Of a stretch of 64,000 nt of DNA, positions 11,060 to 23,512 are shown in pieces; within the stretch, counting starts at the first letter, position 1; each line of letters opens with the position of its first letter. The stretch is taken from positions 30,162,501-30,226,500 of the forward strand of contig OY756957.1 of the NCBI GenBank assembly GCA_963580455.1, given 5' to 3'. The stretch comes from Euonymus europaeus (taxonomy: Eukaryota; Streptophyta; Magnoliopsida; Celastrales; Celastraceae). Below the pieces are notes generated by a model. The model made no database searches and had not been told where the DNA came from. It saw nothing but the letters and a program-made list of their open reading frames with translations. Position numbers and translations under genes: made by a program.

Positions 11060-11616
11060 GGTGCTTCTATGGTGCGCTTTTTCTCTTTAACTAAAAGAAA
11101 GTGTAAGAAAAGCAATTAGCACTCGAAAGAGTTTGTGTGTTTATGCTGCATTGACATTCAACCACCACCAAAAAGGAGTGGATGCATGATTTTGAGCTCT
11201 TTAATAATGGACCAGGGAGTTAAAGTAGCTCTAAAAGCTCTTCCTTTATCTTGTTAAGGTCGTCATCATTCCAGTAAAAAGAAAATCAACTAGAAAATGG
11301 AAGAAAAGTTGTGTTTACAGGTAACACGGCAGGTTTTCTGGCACAGTATCAGGAGCTGCTCCATCATCATATTGCCAAATTCATATCACTCACTACTCAA
11401 AATAACTCTCATGTTCAAAATTACCCAACTTTCTTCTTTACAAACGTCCAAAGACTATCCATGGCTCATTCTTTCAAAAGTTGGGCCTTTTCCACTATCG
11501 ACAAACCCAAAAGCACACGTGGGCAAAGAATTTGCCATGAGTAATTAATCCTTGGGCCCCACTAACCAAAAGAACCCAAAAAGGAGGAGGAGACACCGAA
11601 CTGTTTAAATTGCAAA
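11060..11616. other. Spacer and promoter of the TDP2-like gene
   Basis: No gene is visible. Two overlapping open frames near 11297-11548 have no motif and probably read the promoter and leader of the gene at 11617. Confidence 0.5.
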
Positions 11617-14487
11617 ATGACACTGTTATTGAGATCAAAGCTTCTAGCAATTCCATCCCTGGCAACAAACCCTAGCAAAACACTTCGACTTCTCCTTTCG
11701 AATCCGATGTCCTGGTCCTGCAAGAAATGCACATTCATCAACTCCCCATCTCAGAAACCCACATGCAGAATCTGTCTTTCGCCCCCATCTCCTCCTTCCT
11801 CTCCATCATCGTCTTCAGCCCCAAAATGGTCCTGCAAGGCCTGCACTTTCTCGAACCCATACAGGAACTCCAACTGTGAAATGTGTAACAGCAGGGCCCC
11901 CGTGTCTTCTCTTTCGTGTCTAGATGATTTAAAAGATACAGGTCTTGATGGGGACTTGGATTCCTCTGTTGGGTCTGTTTTCTTGCCTTTGCGACCTTGC
12001 AAGAGAAAAATGATGAACCCAGATGGGGAAAACGGAGATTGCGTTGAAGTCGGTAAGTTTCGTGGAGTGAAGGCGTCCAATGAAAAAGTGAATGTGAAGA
12101 GTGAGTTTGTTTGTTTTGCTACTCCTTGCGATAAAAAATGTTCATCTTGGTTTGGCTGTAGGTTTAGTTTCTGGGTTTGACGAGTTTTTTAACGGTGCGA
12201 AATGTGCAGTTTTGGATGATGATGGTTGTTTTGAATTGGGGAAAAGGGGAGGAGTCGAAACATCAAGTAAGGCAGTCATGGTAAATGGTGAGTGTGATTA
12301 TTCTAGTTCACATTTGATGGATTTTGGGCTTGCATTGACCTTGATTCCAAATGTTGTTTGAAGTTATCATTAACTTGTCTAATTTTCATTAATGGTGGGA
12401 AAGTGTTGCCTATGTACTAATGAATGGAAGAGGTTAGGAATTTTTTTTTACTTGGTTATTGTCTGTTTCTTTATGTGGTAGCCCTGTATGTACTTTCTCA
12501 TTTTATACTGGTTTGATGGCCTTTCTTATTTTCACTGGAGTTCATATCATGTATTACTCATTCTCTACCCTTGGTGAGGTGGGAATGCACCACAAGTATT
12601 TGTTTGGAAAATTTAGGCTGTTAAAAACATTTTATTGAAACTCATTGCTCATTCAGAAAAAAAGTTCATTTCCTATATATATATATATGGTCAGTTCCTT
12701 GTTGCATAGACGTTGTTGATGTATGAAGATCCCATAAAAGATGCTGCCTTTTTTTTTTCTTTATGCTTTTTCCTCTAAAAACTGATTCCAGTACGTGTTT
12801 TTAAGTCACACTTGGTGTACCGTCTTTCAAGATACTGAATTTGTATTGCATCCATGACAGAGATTCCTGCTTCTGGATCAGAGTTGAAAATTTTGAGCTA
12901 CAATGTTTGGTTTCGTGAAGATTTGGAGATGTATAGGAGGATGAAGGCACTAGGTGAACTTATTCAACTGCATTCACCAGATGTCATCTGTTTTCAGGTT
13001 TTCCATCATGTTTGGATTTTGCTGACCATGCATATCTGTATTGGCCCATTCTCACATCTTACTCACATTTTGCCTATCCAGGAGGTCACTCCAAATATAT
13101 TTGACATATTTCAGCAGTCTAGCTGGTGGAAGGAATATCGTTGTTCTTTGTCAAAAGAGAGTGCATATTCAAAACCATATTTTTGCATGCAGGTATGCTT
13201 TTGTTTAGCATTCTAATATGTCCATTGCCATACAGCATTGGTATGATAAATATGTTTCGTGCCAACATGATACATTCACTGACTCATGGTGTGTTTTTGG
13301 CATTTCATCTATTTTTTTTTTTTTCATTTTAAGTTTTTGTATATCAGTATATGGCTTGGGTTGCAACCTAGAGGACACAGGTTCAATTCCTGAAACATCA
13401 TAGATGGGAGTGCATCAACTCTCCATCGGGGACAACCTCTCCACATATTATGTGGGTAAGGTCTACGTACATCATGTCCCTGATACTACCCACTGCAGGA
13501 GCCTTGTGCACGAGACTTACCTTTAAGTTTCTACATGTTGCTCGTTAGACTTGGTCTCAGATGCGGTGATTGTGAAAATGTATGTATCTTATGGGTGGGA
13601 AACTAATCCAGTATAATGATTGAAGGCTTCTGAATTTGCATATATTTCTATATACTTTTGAATTTTAACAACTACCGAAAGATGAATTGATGTTGTTTAT
13701 TATGTGGTTTTTGAAGAGGCTATTCTTGGCCAAGTACACCATTACTTTCAAAATGTAAAAAAATAACCGTTTGATACAGTTTCTGGCTTTCTGCCATAAT
13801 TGAAGCTGAATTACCTCTGTTCCTAAACTTTATATGCTTATGTGATCCCTGAAAATGTCAGTTAGCTATTAATAGGTTTTCTTCTCACTGGATGTCATGC
13901 AGTTAAGCAAACTCCCAGTCAAATCTTTCACCCGTACACCCTTCCGCAATTCGATTATGGGGAGAGAACTTTGTGTTGTGGAGGTTGAAGTTCAGGGGAA
14001 CAAGCCATTGGTTGTTGCCACTAGCCATCTTGAAAGTCCATGCCCTGCCCCTCCAAAATGGGATCAAATGTATAGCAAAGAGCGTGTAGATCAGGCAAAT
14101 ACAGCAATTGACATTCTGAAGAAGAATCCAAATGTGATATTTGCCGGTGATATGAACTGGGATGACAAGTTGGATGGTCAGTTTCCTTTAGTTGATGGAT
14201 GGGTTGATGCCTGGTCAACACTAAGGCCAGGAGAAAATGGATGGACCTACGATACCAAGACCAACCAAATGTTGTCGGGTAACCGTACACTGCAGAAGCG
14301 GCTAGATCGATTTGTATGCAATCTCCGTGATTTCAGGATAAATAGAATTGACATGATTGGGTTGGAAGCAATACCAGGTCTATCATACGTCAAGGAGAAG
14401 AAAGTGAAGCAAGAAGTGAAGAAATTGGAGCTTCCTGTTTTCCCCAGTGATCATTATGGCTTGCTTTTGACGATCTTCCAACGGTGA
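11617..14487 (+). CDS. TDP2: Tyrosyl-DNA phosphodiesterase 2-like protein with two RanBP2 zinc fingers
   Basis: Predicted role: removal of 5'-phosphotyrosyl adducts left on DNA by topoisomerase II, using an endonuclease/exonuclease/phosphatase fold with Mg2+. Exons are 11617-12052, 12162-12287, 12861-12997, 13082-13192 and 13903-14487, giving 464 residues with matching phases. Two RanBP2-type fingers (W-x-C-x2-C-x10-11-C-x2-C) use Cys 35/38/50/53 and 73/76/87/90. The catalytic motifs follow in order: ILSYNVW with N202, the metal-ligand Glu in CFQEV (E234), GDMNWDD with D353, and SDHYGLL with H454. The fingers replace the UBA domain of animal TDP2, as in plant homologues. A second Met at residue 31 directly precedes finger 1. 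The extra 30 residues are basic and Leu/Ser-rich, like an organelle leader, so alternative starts are possible. Intron 4 holds a SINE, and the gene's end is tandemly duplicated downstream. Confidence 0.92.
13340..13530 (+). mobile_element. tRNA-derived SINE (Au-like) in intron 4 of the TDP2-like gene
   Basis: A pol-III B-box-like GGTTCAATTCC lies at about 13380-13390 in an ATGGCTTGGGTTGCAACC context. The tail has GGTAAGGTCTACGTACATC and then GGAGCCTTGTGCACGAG. These follow the order of the 3' half of the widespread plant Au-type SINE, which ends with a GCGGGAGC..TGTGCACCGGG-like segment and T-rich DNA. The A box is weak, so the 5' end is uncertain. It is inserted in the same orientation as the host gene. 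Confidence 0.5.
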
Positions 14488-14640
14488 ATGTCTCGGATAA
14501 TTTGGGGATACTATTTTTTGCTTTTATCTTCATTTTGGAGCTTCCTGTTTTCCCCAGTGATCATTATGACTTACTTTTGGCAATCTTCCACCGGCGAATG
14601 TCTCGGATAATTTGGCGATACTATTTTTTGTTTTTTTCTG
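14425..14640 (+). repeat. 110-bp tandem duplication of the TDP2-like gene's 3' end
   Basis: The segment beginning TTGGAGCTTCCTGTTTTCCC at 14425, which includes the last catalytic-motif codons and stop, is repeated at 14535 after exactly 110 bp. The second copy differs at roughly ten positions and its stop TGA has become CGA. It sits downstream of the real stop, and 110 is not a multiple of three, so it is not translated with the gene. Confidence 0.9.
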
Positions 14641-15814
14641 CATTGCTGCATGGCAGAAGATGACATTTTGTGAAGGTTTTTGAGACATCTTGAGCAGCAT
14701 TGTACCTAAATTTTAGTGACTTTTGGGATGGAGCCATGGAGATCATGTATATTTCAGATTTTACTGAGGCTTGCAGCAATATTACTCTAGCTGCCGGCAA
14801 CTCTGTGAGAGTTCTCTTGTGTGTCAAAGTCAAAGCTGGAAGAGATGACAACTGTGAATGGACCTTTCTTAATTCAACCTATTGATCCATTTTTGTTTCT
14901 AAAAACAGTTTCTTGAATGTTTATGGTATCTTGTTATAGCTGTATTACCAAAATCCAAACTATAATTGGTAAGTTGGGTAAATTTTATGCATGCGGGTCT
15001 AATATTCTGAATTTAGCGTCATATTAAATGTTTTTAAATGACAAATTTATATAATATCATACTTGAATTTAGTCGGTGACAATTCGATGCTTGAAACACC
15101 ATCATCCATGTGCGTCCTCAAATTGCATTTACAGTTGATGCATTCATTCATTTTGTCATGGCACATTAATGAAAACACTATCCCTTAAATATAATAAATA
15201 TATTTTTCACGTACAAAGAGAGTTTTGTCATTGACTTGTGATTATTATTTTTTTTTATAATTTTTTAGTAATTTTTGTGTGGTTTAAGTCCTAAAAAAAG
15301 TATGACCATACCAATTAGTTTCCCAAAATAACCTTGATAAAAAAGGAGGGTATGCAAAAGCGCCAAAAAGAATGTTGAATTAATTCCACTTTTAACAGTA
15401 ATCAAACTGCACGTGAGGAGGGTAGCTATGTAATTCGCTTATTCACCTTCATCCTCTTATCTAAATCATCCAATCTCACCGTCAACGCGACGAGGACCCA
15501 CTCTGATTCTGGACCCCACTTCCACTAAAGCGCACTGACCGGTCCGTGATTGCGCTGTACCGTATGCGCGCTGTATTAGATTCTCACAGCTCATGTTTGT
15601 CTGACTCTGACCCATCCCTCTCTCTGCTCCCTCCTACAAAAAAACAAGCCAATAACAGAGAAAGAAAGAGAGAAATTCAGAGAAAGGGATAGCTTGGTTT
15701 CTCTACAATGCTGCGTTAGATTCTATACTTTTTTAGATCTTGAATCCCCATTAGTTCAAAAAAGTGTAGTTTTCAACGGATTCCATAGCAAGCAAGGACC
15801 GTGCGATTGAGAAA
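14641..15814. other. Spacer and 5' leader of the SKS gene
   Basis: No gene is visible. The part from about 15590 onward is a CT/GA-rich leader that would be transcribed ahead of the SKU5-like gene. Confidence 0.5.
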
Positions 15815-18800
15815 ATGAAAACCAACCTTTACTGTCTTCTTCTTCTCGCTTTGTTTCTTGTTCAAAACGTTAATGCTGAGAACCCGTATAGGTTCTTCAC
15901 GTGGAAAATCACTTATGGAGATATCTACCCACTTGGTGTCAAGCAGCAGGTAATGTAGTACTGTTTTACTGTTAAGTGATTTAAAGTCTTCCTTTCGTGT
16001 TTGGATGCAAAGAAAGTGTTTTGGTGGATATTTTCTTGGAAAATTTAATTGGTTAATTTTGGGAATGTTGCAGGGGATCTTGATTAATGGGCAGTTTCCA
16101 GGACCAACCATCGATGCTGTTACTAATGATAACTTGATTATCAGTGTCTATAACTACCTTAGAGAGCCATTCCTACTTTCTTGGTAAGTAACTACCAGTC
16201 TACTTTGTGTCTTGTTTGGTTGTTGAGAAAATGTAGGAAAGATGCACCTTGCCAATTAACACTTCTGTTTAATGCTTTCTCAAATTTTAAAAAAATAATA
16301 GAATTAAATGGGATTTGGTAAATCACAAATCCCAGATCCGTGGCTAAGAAAGGTTGCATTCATAGCAATGTGGAATGGGCATTTTCTTAATGGTGAAAAG
16401 TACCAATGAACATGATGAATGTAGGGTTATTTTGAGCATATTCGCATCTCCTTTTATCAAGAAGAAAGGCAACGGCCCAGAGGAAGTAGAAGTACTGGGA
16501 AGTGTTGTGGGGGCAGAGATGCAGCTCTGCCTTTGTTAGCCACTTTGATTGGTCTGGGTTTTATTGATTCACTAGTCCAAGGCATTCAATGAAAGAATCT
16601 CTCTTGAATTTGACAAATATTTTTCTTGAGTAAATCCCACTTCAGTAAAGACTCATTGACTGACTGCACCACTGATAATGGAGTTAAAAAATATTCCAAC
16701 TGTGCAACTGGCAATGTGTACTAATCAGAATGCTCATGCTAGATCTATGAATTTTGTCACCAGTATTATCAAATGGATTCATTTAATGATTTTACTAATG
16801 TAGAAAATCAAATCTTTGATCTTGTTGTAACTAGGGTGATATGTGGCTGGACCTTTTGTTGCTCCTGCTTGTGATTATTTGAAAGAACTGCAATTAGTTA
16901 AACAGACATGGACTGCATAGTTAATGTGAACTTTGGTAATCATGTATATTTTTATCTGAAAGGAATGGGATACAGCAGAGGCGAAACTCGTGGCAAGATG
17001 GAGTTTATGGAACCACCTGTCCTATTCCTCCGCGAAAAAACTTCACCTACATCCTCCAAGCGAAGGACCAGATTGGTAGCTTCTACTACTTCCCGTCACT
17101 TGGATTCCACAAGGCTGCTGGAGCATTCGGTGCAATCCGGATCTGGAGCCGTCCTAGGATTCCTGTGCCTTTCCCCAATCCTGCTGGAGATTTCACTCTT
17201 TTGGTAGGGGACTGGTACAAGACTAATCAATATGTAAGCAAACCAGCTTTCCATTTGTGTAAGGTTTTGTAGTTTCTAGCTGTACATTTAAATTGTGCAT
17301 CTCTTAAAACTTCCGCTGAATTCTCTTTGGTTCTATAGATATTGAGACGCCTTTTGGACAGTGGACACAATCTTCCCTTCCCTGATGGGCTTCTCATCAA
17401 TGGTCGTGGATGGAATGGAAACACATTTACAGTTCAACCAGGTTTGTATAATTTATATTACTACTTCTTAAAAAAAAAATTGGTGAGTTTTGCAGTGCAA
17501 GAAACTGAAATAGAGATTTCCTGATACAGGGAAGACATACAGGTTCAGGGTATCCAATGTGGGGCTTGCTACTTCCATTAACTTCAGAATTCAGGGGCAC
17601 AAGATGAAACTAGTGGAGGTAGAGGGGTCTCATACACTTCAGAATACCTACGCTGCGTTTGATCTCCATCTCGGCCAGTCCTCTTCGTTTTTGGTCACCG
17701 CTGATCAGGCTGCTCAGGATTACTACATTGTTATATCTTCACGCTTCACCTCTCGAGTGCTCACCACAACTTCTGTTCTTCATTATAGCAATTCACGTAG
17801 AGGAGTTTCTGGTCCCATCCCTCGAGGACCAACTACTCAAATTGCTTCCTCTCTCAGCCAAGCAAGATCTATAAGGTAATATAATTTTTCCAATCCTATT
17901 CTGTCTTCAAGGCTACACTATCGTTTGTCAAATTCATATGTGGTTATCAACCAGATAGTTGCATTGCATGCCTCATACTTGAATGTGTTGCTCAATGCAG
18001 GTGGAATTTGACAGCCAGTGCGGCTAGACCCAATCCCCAGGGCTCTTACCACTATGGACTGATCAAGACCAGCAGGACAATCACTCTTGCAAACTCTGCC
18101 CCTTACATTAATGGCAAGCAGAGATATGCCGTCAATAGTGTTTCCTTTCTCCGCCCAGACACGCCATTGAAACTTGCAGACTACTTCAAGATTCCTGGAG
18201 TGTTCTATGTGGGAAGCATTCCAAGCTACCCCAATGGGGGAAATGGCTATCTCCAAACCTCAGTCATGGGTGCTAATTTCCGTGAATTTGTTGAGATTGT
18301 GTTCCAAAATTGGGAGGACAGTGTCCAGTCGTGGCACATAGATGGTTATTCCTTCTTTGTTGTGGGGTAAGATTAGTACTTTTTTTACTTGACTTTTGAC
18401 ATCATATGTGCATACATCTTTGCAATGTAAAAAATGTTGATTTGTGGTGGGATGACCAGGATGGACGGAGGGCAGTGGACGGCTGCAAGTAGAGCACGCT
18501 ACAACCTTCGAGACACAGTTGCCCGTTCCACTGTTCAAGTAGGTGGCAATATTTGAACAAAAGCAAGCTTGTATACTTATAGAATATCCCATTTGTTCAA
18601 TCTGTTGATCTGGTTGCCGTAAAATGCAGGTATATCCAAGGGCATGGACTGCAATATACATCGCACTGGACAATGTGGGAATGTGGAACATCAGGTCTGA
18701 AAACTGGGCAAGACAATACTTAGGCCAGCAGTTCTATCTCAGGGTTTACACTTCTTCAAACTCATGGAGAGACGAGCTTCCGATCCCAAAGAACGCTCTA

Positions 18801-18842
18801 CTTTGTGGCAGAGCCATAGGTCGTCGCACAAGGCCTTTTTGA
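15815..18842 (+). CDS. SKU5-similar (SKS) multicopper-oxidase-like secreted protein
   Basis: SKS proteins are apoplastic cupredoxin-fold proteins implicated in directional cell expansion and pollen-tube growth; most lack oxidase activity. Eight exons join in phase: 15815-15949, 16074-16183, 16963-17233, 17339-17441, 17530-17875, 18001-18366, 18460-18538 and 18630-18842, giving 540 residues, the usual SKS length. A hydrophobic signal of about 21 residues ends at NVNA. The first cupredoxin domain has GILINGQFPGPTI and TTCPIPP. Where oxidases have WHWHG this protein has LSWNGIQQRR, so the trinuclear copper ligands are lost. The third domain retains SWHIDGYSFFVVG. The C terminus ends GRRTRPF without the hydrophobic tail needed for a GPI anchor, unlike SKU5 itself. 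I therefore call it a soluble SKS member, possibly a pectinesterase-like or ascorbate-oxidase-like protein in older naming. Confidence 0.93.
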
Positions 18843-20185
18843 GTGAATTAGCTAGACGGATTATCGTGTCACGAAGGGGTGATGGGGTAATCTAAAATGT
18901 TTTCATTGCGGGAAATTGCAGATTCAAGAGCTTTACTTGAGCTCTTACTGATTTTAGAGTTCCTGATTGGTTTATTATGTTTCTATTACCACCTGATGGG
19001 AATGCATTGCTGCATTTTTTATCACCTTGGTTTAAAATCCAATGAGCATCACTTGTTATTTATCCCATGAGTGTGTATAGAGACTCTTGTCATTTACAAA
19101 TTCTCCTTGAAATCGCTGCTCTGTTCTTTTGTTAACTGCTCTTGCAGTCGAAACTCTGCGAGGAATAATTCAAATTCTCAGTGGAACGATTCAAGACTAC
19201 AAAAAATGTTTGGACAGAATGATCAGTTCTGTGAATTTCAAGGTTATAACAAAAAGGGCAGCCTATGACAAAAAGACATCTACAGTTTGTTTCAAACCAA
19301 ACTAACTCCTTCCCATGTATGACTTAATTATTAACAGTGCACAGACTGTTTGTTATATTTGTTATAAAACCTAGAACAACAAATAATAAAACTTTGAACA
19401 CAAAGCAATCAAAGAGAGAAAAAAAGAACATGATAGATGTGGTTGGGTAGTGGTGTCTACCTCCATGGAATCTGAGGCTTATTTTCCACTATGATAATGC
19501 TACAAAAGCATAACTCTTACTCGACCCCAATGAATATGAAGTGTTGAATATTAAATAGATCTTACATGTATTTTTATAATCAATAGTCAAAACACATCAA
19601 ATAAATTTGAGTGTAAAATGAGGATCGTAATTTGGGTAGATATAACATTACTCTTTAATTTCAACTATGGGATCCAGTTAGTACCATGCTCATTTTAATA
19701 CAATTGTAAACACGGGATTTCTCATAGGAAAAAGAGTAATGTTATTAGGGATGTGAGCGGTCAATTTTTGACATATTTTAACCAAATCGTTTGTCGATTT
19801 TCTTGTAAAATATGTAATTTTTTTTTCAAAATAACCAACCAAACGCTTCGATTTCGATCCGTTTCAATTTTGTCAAATTATTTTTACAGCCCTAAATGCT
19901 ACATCCCCAATTCGTAAACACTAGATCACAAACTTTAGAGCCCAATTAATTAGGGCCTCAATCATTTTTGGGTCAAGGTGGCCTAACACAAGGACGCACT
20001 CTCTCGTTTTAATTCCAGCACAAGCCCATATGTGTTAAAACAAAACCGAAGGTCAGAATTCTGAAACGGACAAACACGCCGGAACGACGCAGACGCTAGC
20101 CCTAAAACTTCAATACCTCTCTTAAACCTCCCTTCTAGTCTGACGAAATCAAGGTGATCAATTAACTACACAACAATTACAAGCA
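18843..20185. other. Spacer between the SKS and UTP6 genes
   Basis: The left half is SKS 3' flank with no visible gene. A small hAT-type MITE lies at 19746-19894. Near the UTP6 start there are site-II-like AAGCCCA (about 20023) and a CCCTAAAA telo-box-like motif (about 20101), both common in promoters of ribosome-biogenesis genes. Confidence 0.5.
19746..19894. mobile_element. Short hAT-type MITE
   Basis: The 149-bp segment begins TAGGGATGT and ends ACAGCCCTA, an imperfect 9-bp inverted pair. It is flanked by AATGTTAT on the left (19738-19745) and AATGCTAC on the right (19895-19902), which fits a diverged 8-bp target-site duplication. No coding potential is visible. Size, termini and 8-bp duplication suggest a hAT-family miniature element. 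Confidence 0.55.
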
Positions 20186-23100
20186 ATGGCGGACCGAGTT
20201 CAGTACCGGCTCGAGCGAATGCTCAAGGAGCTCGACGACCTAGAGGAGCGCAAGCTATTTACTCGAAGCGAGCTCGAGGAGATTGTGGAGAAGCGCCGCC
20301 GGTTCGAGTATCGGCTGGAGCGGCCGAGTCCGCTCAAGAAGGACTTCATTGCCTACATCGAATTCGAGACTCAGCTGGATTCACTACGCCGCCTGCGGAA
20401 GCTCAGGAACAATGACAGAAAGAAGTCAGCCTCTGATTTCGCCTGTGTAAGGAGGATCATCGACCTATATGACCGAGTCATTGCACGTTTCAAGGGGGAT
20501 ATTGAACTCTGGTTTCGGTATCTAGAGTTTTGTAGGGCCCGAAAGAATGGGAGAATAAAAGAGGTTTTTTTTTTCCCTTTTTCTTTTGATTTCTTTTCAC
20601 GTATTATCAGTATATGTTAACCCCTGATTGCAAAAGCCGATTATTTTGTTTGCTTTTTTACTTGAATTTTTCTTTTAGTGCCTTAATGGTCTCAATGAAC
20701 TAATGGTTTCAAATTAGGTTTGTATCTCAAACCTTAGTATTTTTGTTTGATCTAACGATTTCAATTGATTTTGTACCATCTTCAAGTAACTAATGTATTG
20801 CCATATTTTTTACTCATGGTCATACTTGGACTTGTTCAGATATACAAGTGCCAGCGACTCTAGGATCTGAATTCTCTTTAAATTTGTCTCCCAATTTTGT
20901 GGGATTTTTCAAATGTTTGTTCTATCTGCACAAATAGGTTTTCTCTGAAGTTAGAGTTGAGTCAATGTGGTCCAATGAAACAATATTTGTATTCAAGTTA
21001 TGCTTTAAAATGATTTCAGGTACTGGCTAAGGTGATTAGGTTTCATCCGAAAGTTCCTGGAGTCTGGATTTATGCTGCAGCGTGGGAGTTTGATCATAAC
21101 TCAAATGTCACAGCTGCTCGTTCTATCATGCAGCACGGTTTAAGAGAGTGCCGTGCTTCTGAAGACCTTTGGATAGAGTATCTTAGAATGGAACTCACAT
21201 ACCTTAATAAACTAAAGGCCCGGAAGGTTGCTCTTGGAGAGGACAAGGGAACTTTGGTTCGTCATCATGTAGATGCGGAGGAGAAACAATGGAGGAAGGA
21301 TAACAAAGAATTGTTTATGTCCATTGATGAAGAACCGGTTAATGATGATGGATCAGAATCATCAGATGGAGAAAATAAGGAGTTAGGGACGAATGCAGAT
21401 TTGTTTAAGGAACAAGGTTCAAACATTCTTAAAACTATCTATCGTGGAGCAGTTGAAGCTCTTTCTTCTAGTTTTGGCCTTAGAAAGCGGTTTTTTGAGA
21501 TACTGGAAGTTATAGACCTTGCCCATTCAGAAGATCTGAAAAAGGAGATACTAGCTGAGTTGAAAAGAGATTTTTCAACAGATCCAGAATATTGGGACTG
21601 GCTAGCTAGGCTTGAAATGTCGAACTCTGGAAGTACACATAAGAAGGGTGATGATAATGAGCTTTCTCGTGTGCAAAAGGCAATTCAGGTTTGAATCCAT
21701 GACCAAGTGAACTGTTGAAAACTTAGGTTAATTTTTTTTTATGTCTCCAGATTTATGCTCAATTAACTGCCTAATTATTCATATGTTTTTCATGCTCTGG
21801 CTGACCTGTGGTAGGTTTATGAAGAGGCTTTGCAAATTGTGCCATCAGCTATGATGTTCAAGTTATATACAAAATTCTTAAATGATTTCATTGCTCCAGT
21901 GAAAGGAGGAGATGAAGTTTCTCGCTCATCTGAGCATCTTGCTAAATATATTTCACACCTCTTGATGGTTTACGAGAAGGCTGACGGTGTGGATTGTTTA
22001 ACTGAGGATCTTGCTTGTGAATACATTTCCTTTTATTTGCAACAAGGGCGGGTAGATGAGGCCCGGGGACTTGCAGGAAAGCTCTGTTCTGGAAAGCTTT
22101 CAAATTCTGTCAAGCTATGGGTTTTAAGGGTCTCAATTGAAATTAGATCTGTTACTAGGAATGCTCCTTCACCTACTAAGGCTGATCTGCTAACAGTCTT
22201 TGAGCTCCTTGAAAGTGTTTTGAAGAAAGTGCCGCTATCAAAAGCTGAGAGCTTGTGGATTATGGTATGTAATCCTTACTTATATAAGTATGTCCTTCTC
22301 TCCCGTCACAGTTCGGGCTTGGATCTTTAGCCATAATGGTCCTGGTTTTGCCTTAGCCAATGCAGACTGAATTCCTTTTTGCTTGGCAGCATTTGTAAAA
22401 AGATGTATATGGCGCTTTTATGAACAAAGCAATTATTAATCTTCTTTTGTTGTTATAATCATTTGATCCTTTCCTTTATTATGCATTTTGATAAATGTCT
22501 ATTCTCTCTTTTAAAAATAATAATAATAAGAGTACAAGTTTATTTAGCTGCATTCCCTCTTAGATGCATTAATTATTAATTACTTTTTTATTTATTTTTC
22601 ATCTCCTACAACTCTGCCAGAGTTCTTTTTCATTTTTAATTCTATTCCTATTTGTCACTACTAGAAAGTGGCAGGGTCTAAAGAGTACAATTGTTGAAAC
22701 TGTCTCGTGTTGCAGGCCCTTCAGCTCTTTGCTGCAGACAAGCATTATTTTGACAAGCTGGTAGAGATGTCTTTCCTTCTTGTCGCAAAAGATGGTGGCA
22801 GTGATATTGGATTCTGTGTCTCGTCTGCTATTGTTAACTTTGTCCTTCTTAAAGACGGAATCCAGAATGCAAGAGAAATTTATAAACGGTATGTGAAATA
22901 CATCAGGATCAACCAACTTCTAGAGACGATTTGAATTGATCTACAACTTAGCATGTAATGGTCATGGGCTGAAGCTATCAAGCGATTCAACATACCATAT
23001 CTGCATTTTTGGTTGTTGTTCGTCACTAGTTTTGAACACTATAATTCCAATAGGGGCTTTGTTCTTGCTAGCTTCGATAACCTAATCCTGCTTTCGTTCC

Positions 23101-23512
23101 CATGCAGATTTCTCAGTGTACCCCGTCCTGGTCTTGTTTTATATAAAGATTGTATTGAATTGGAAATGAACCTTGCATCTGTTGGTGATAAAGATTGTCT
23201 TACAAATGCTCGGAAGTTGTTTGAATCTGCGCTTACAACCTATCAACAAAATGTGAGCTTGTGGCGGGATTATTACTCTATGGAAACCAAGGTGGGTTTG
23301 AACTATGAGTTTTAATGAATGCAAGCCCCTTGTCTTTCTAGCCTCCGGCACATTTACTGGTCACAGACCACTATTTTTTAATGCTGGTCTACATTTGCTA
23401 ATTTTTACAGCTGGGAACTTCAGACACAGCAACTGCTATCTACTGGCGAGCGAGGAAGATACTGAAGGACCCTAATGCTGCTGCTGCTGTTATAACTCAA
23501 GATCTACCTTGA
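20186..23512 (+). CDS. UTP6: U3 snoRNA-associated protein 6 homologue (UTP6), HAT repeats
   Basis: UTP6 is part of the small-subunit processome (UtpB) that binds pre-rRNA with U3 snoRNP in the nucleolus for 18S rRNA maturation. Six exons are in phase: 20186-20563, 21020-21688, 21815-22264, 22716-22888, 23108-23291 and 23411-23512, giving 651 residues. The N terminus (MADRVQYRLERMLKELDDLE) is the conserved UTP6 start. Half-a-TPR (HAT) repeats are visible as LWFRYLEFCRARK, VWIYAAAWEFDH, LWIEYLRMELTYL, YWDWLARLEM and LWRDYYSME. An acidic stretch lies around DEEPVNDDGSESSDGE. The protein is a little shorter than some homologues but reaches a natural stop after an Ala run. A weak site II and telo-box-like context upstream suits coordinated ribosome-biogenesis expression. 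Confidence 0.93.
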
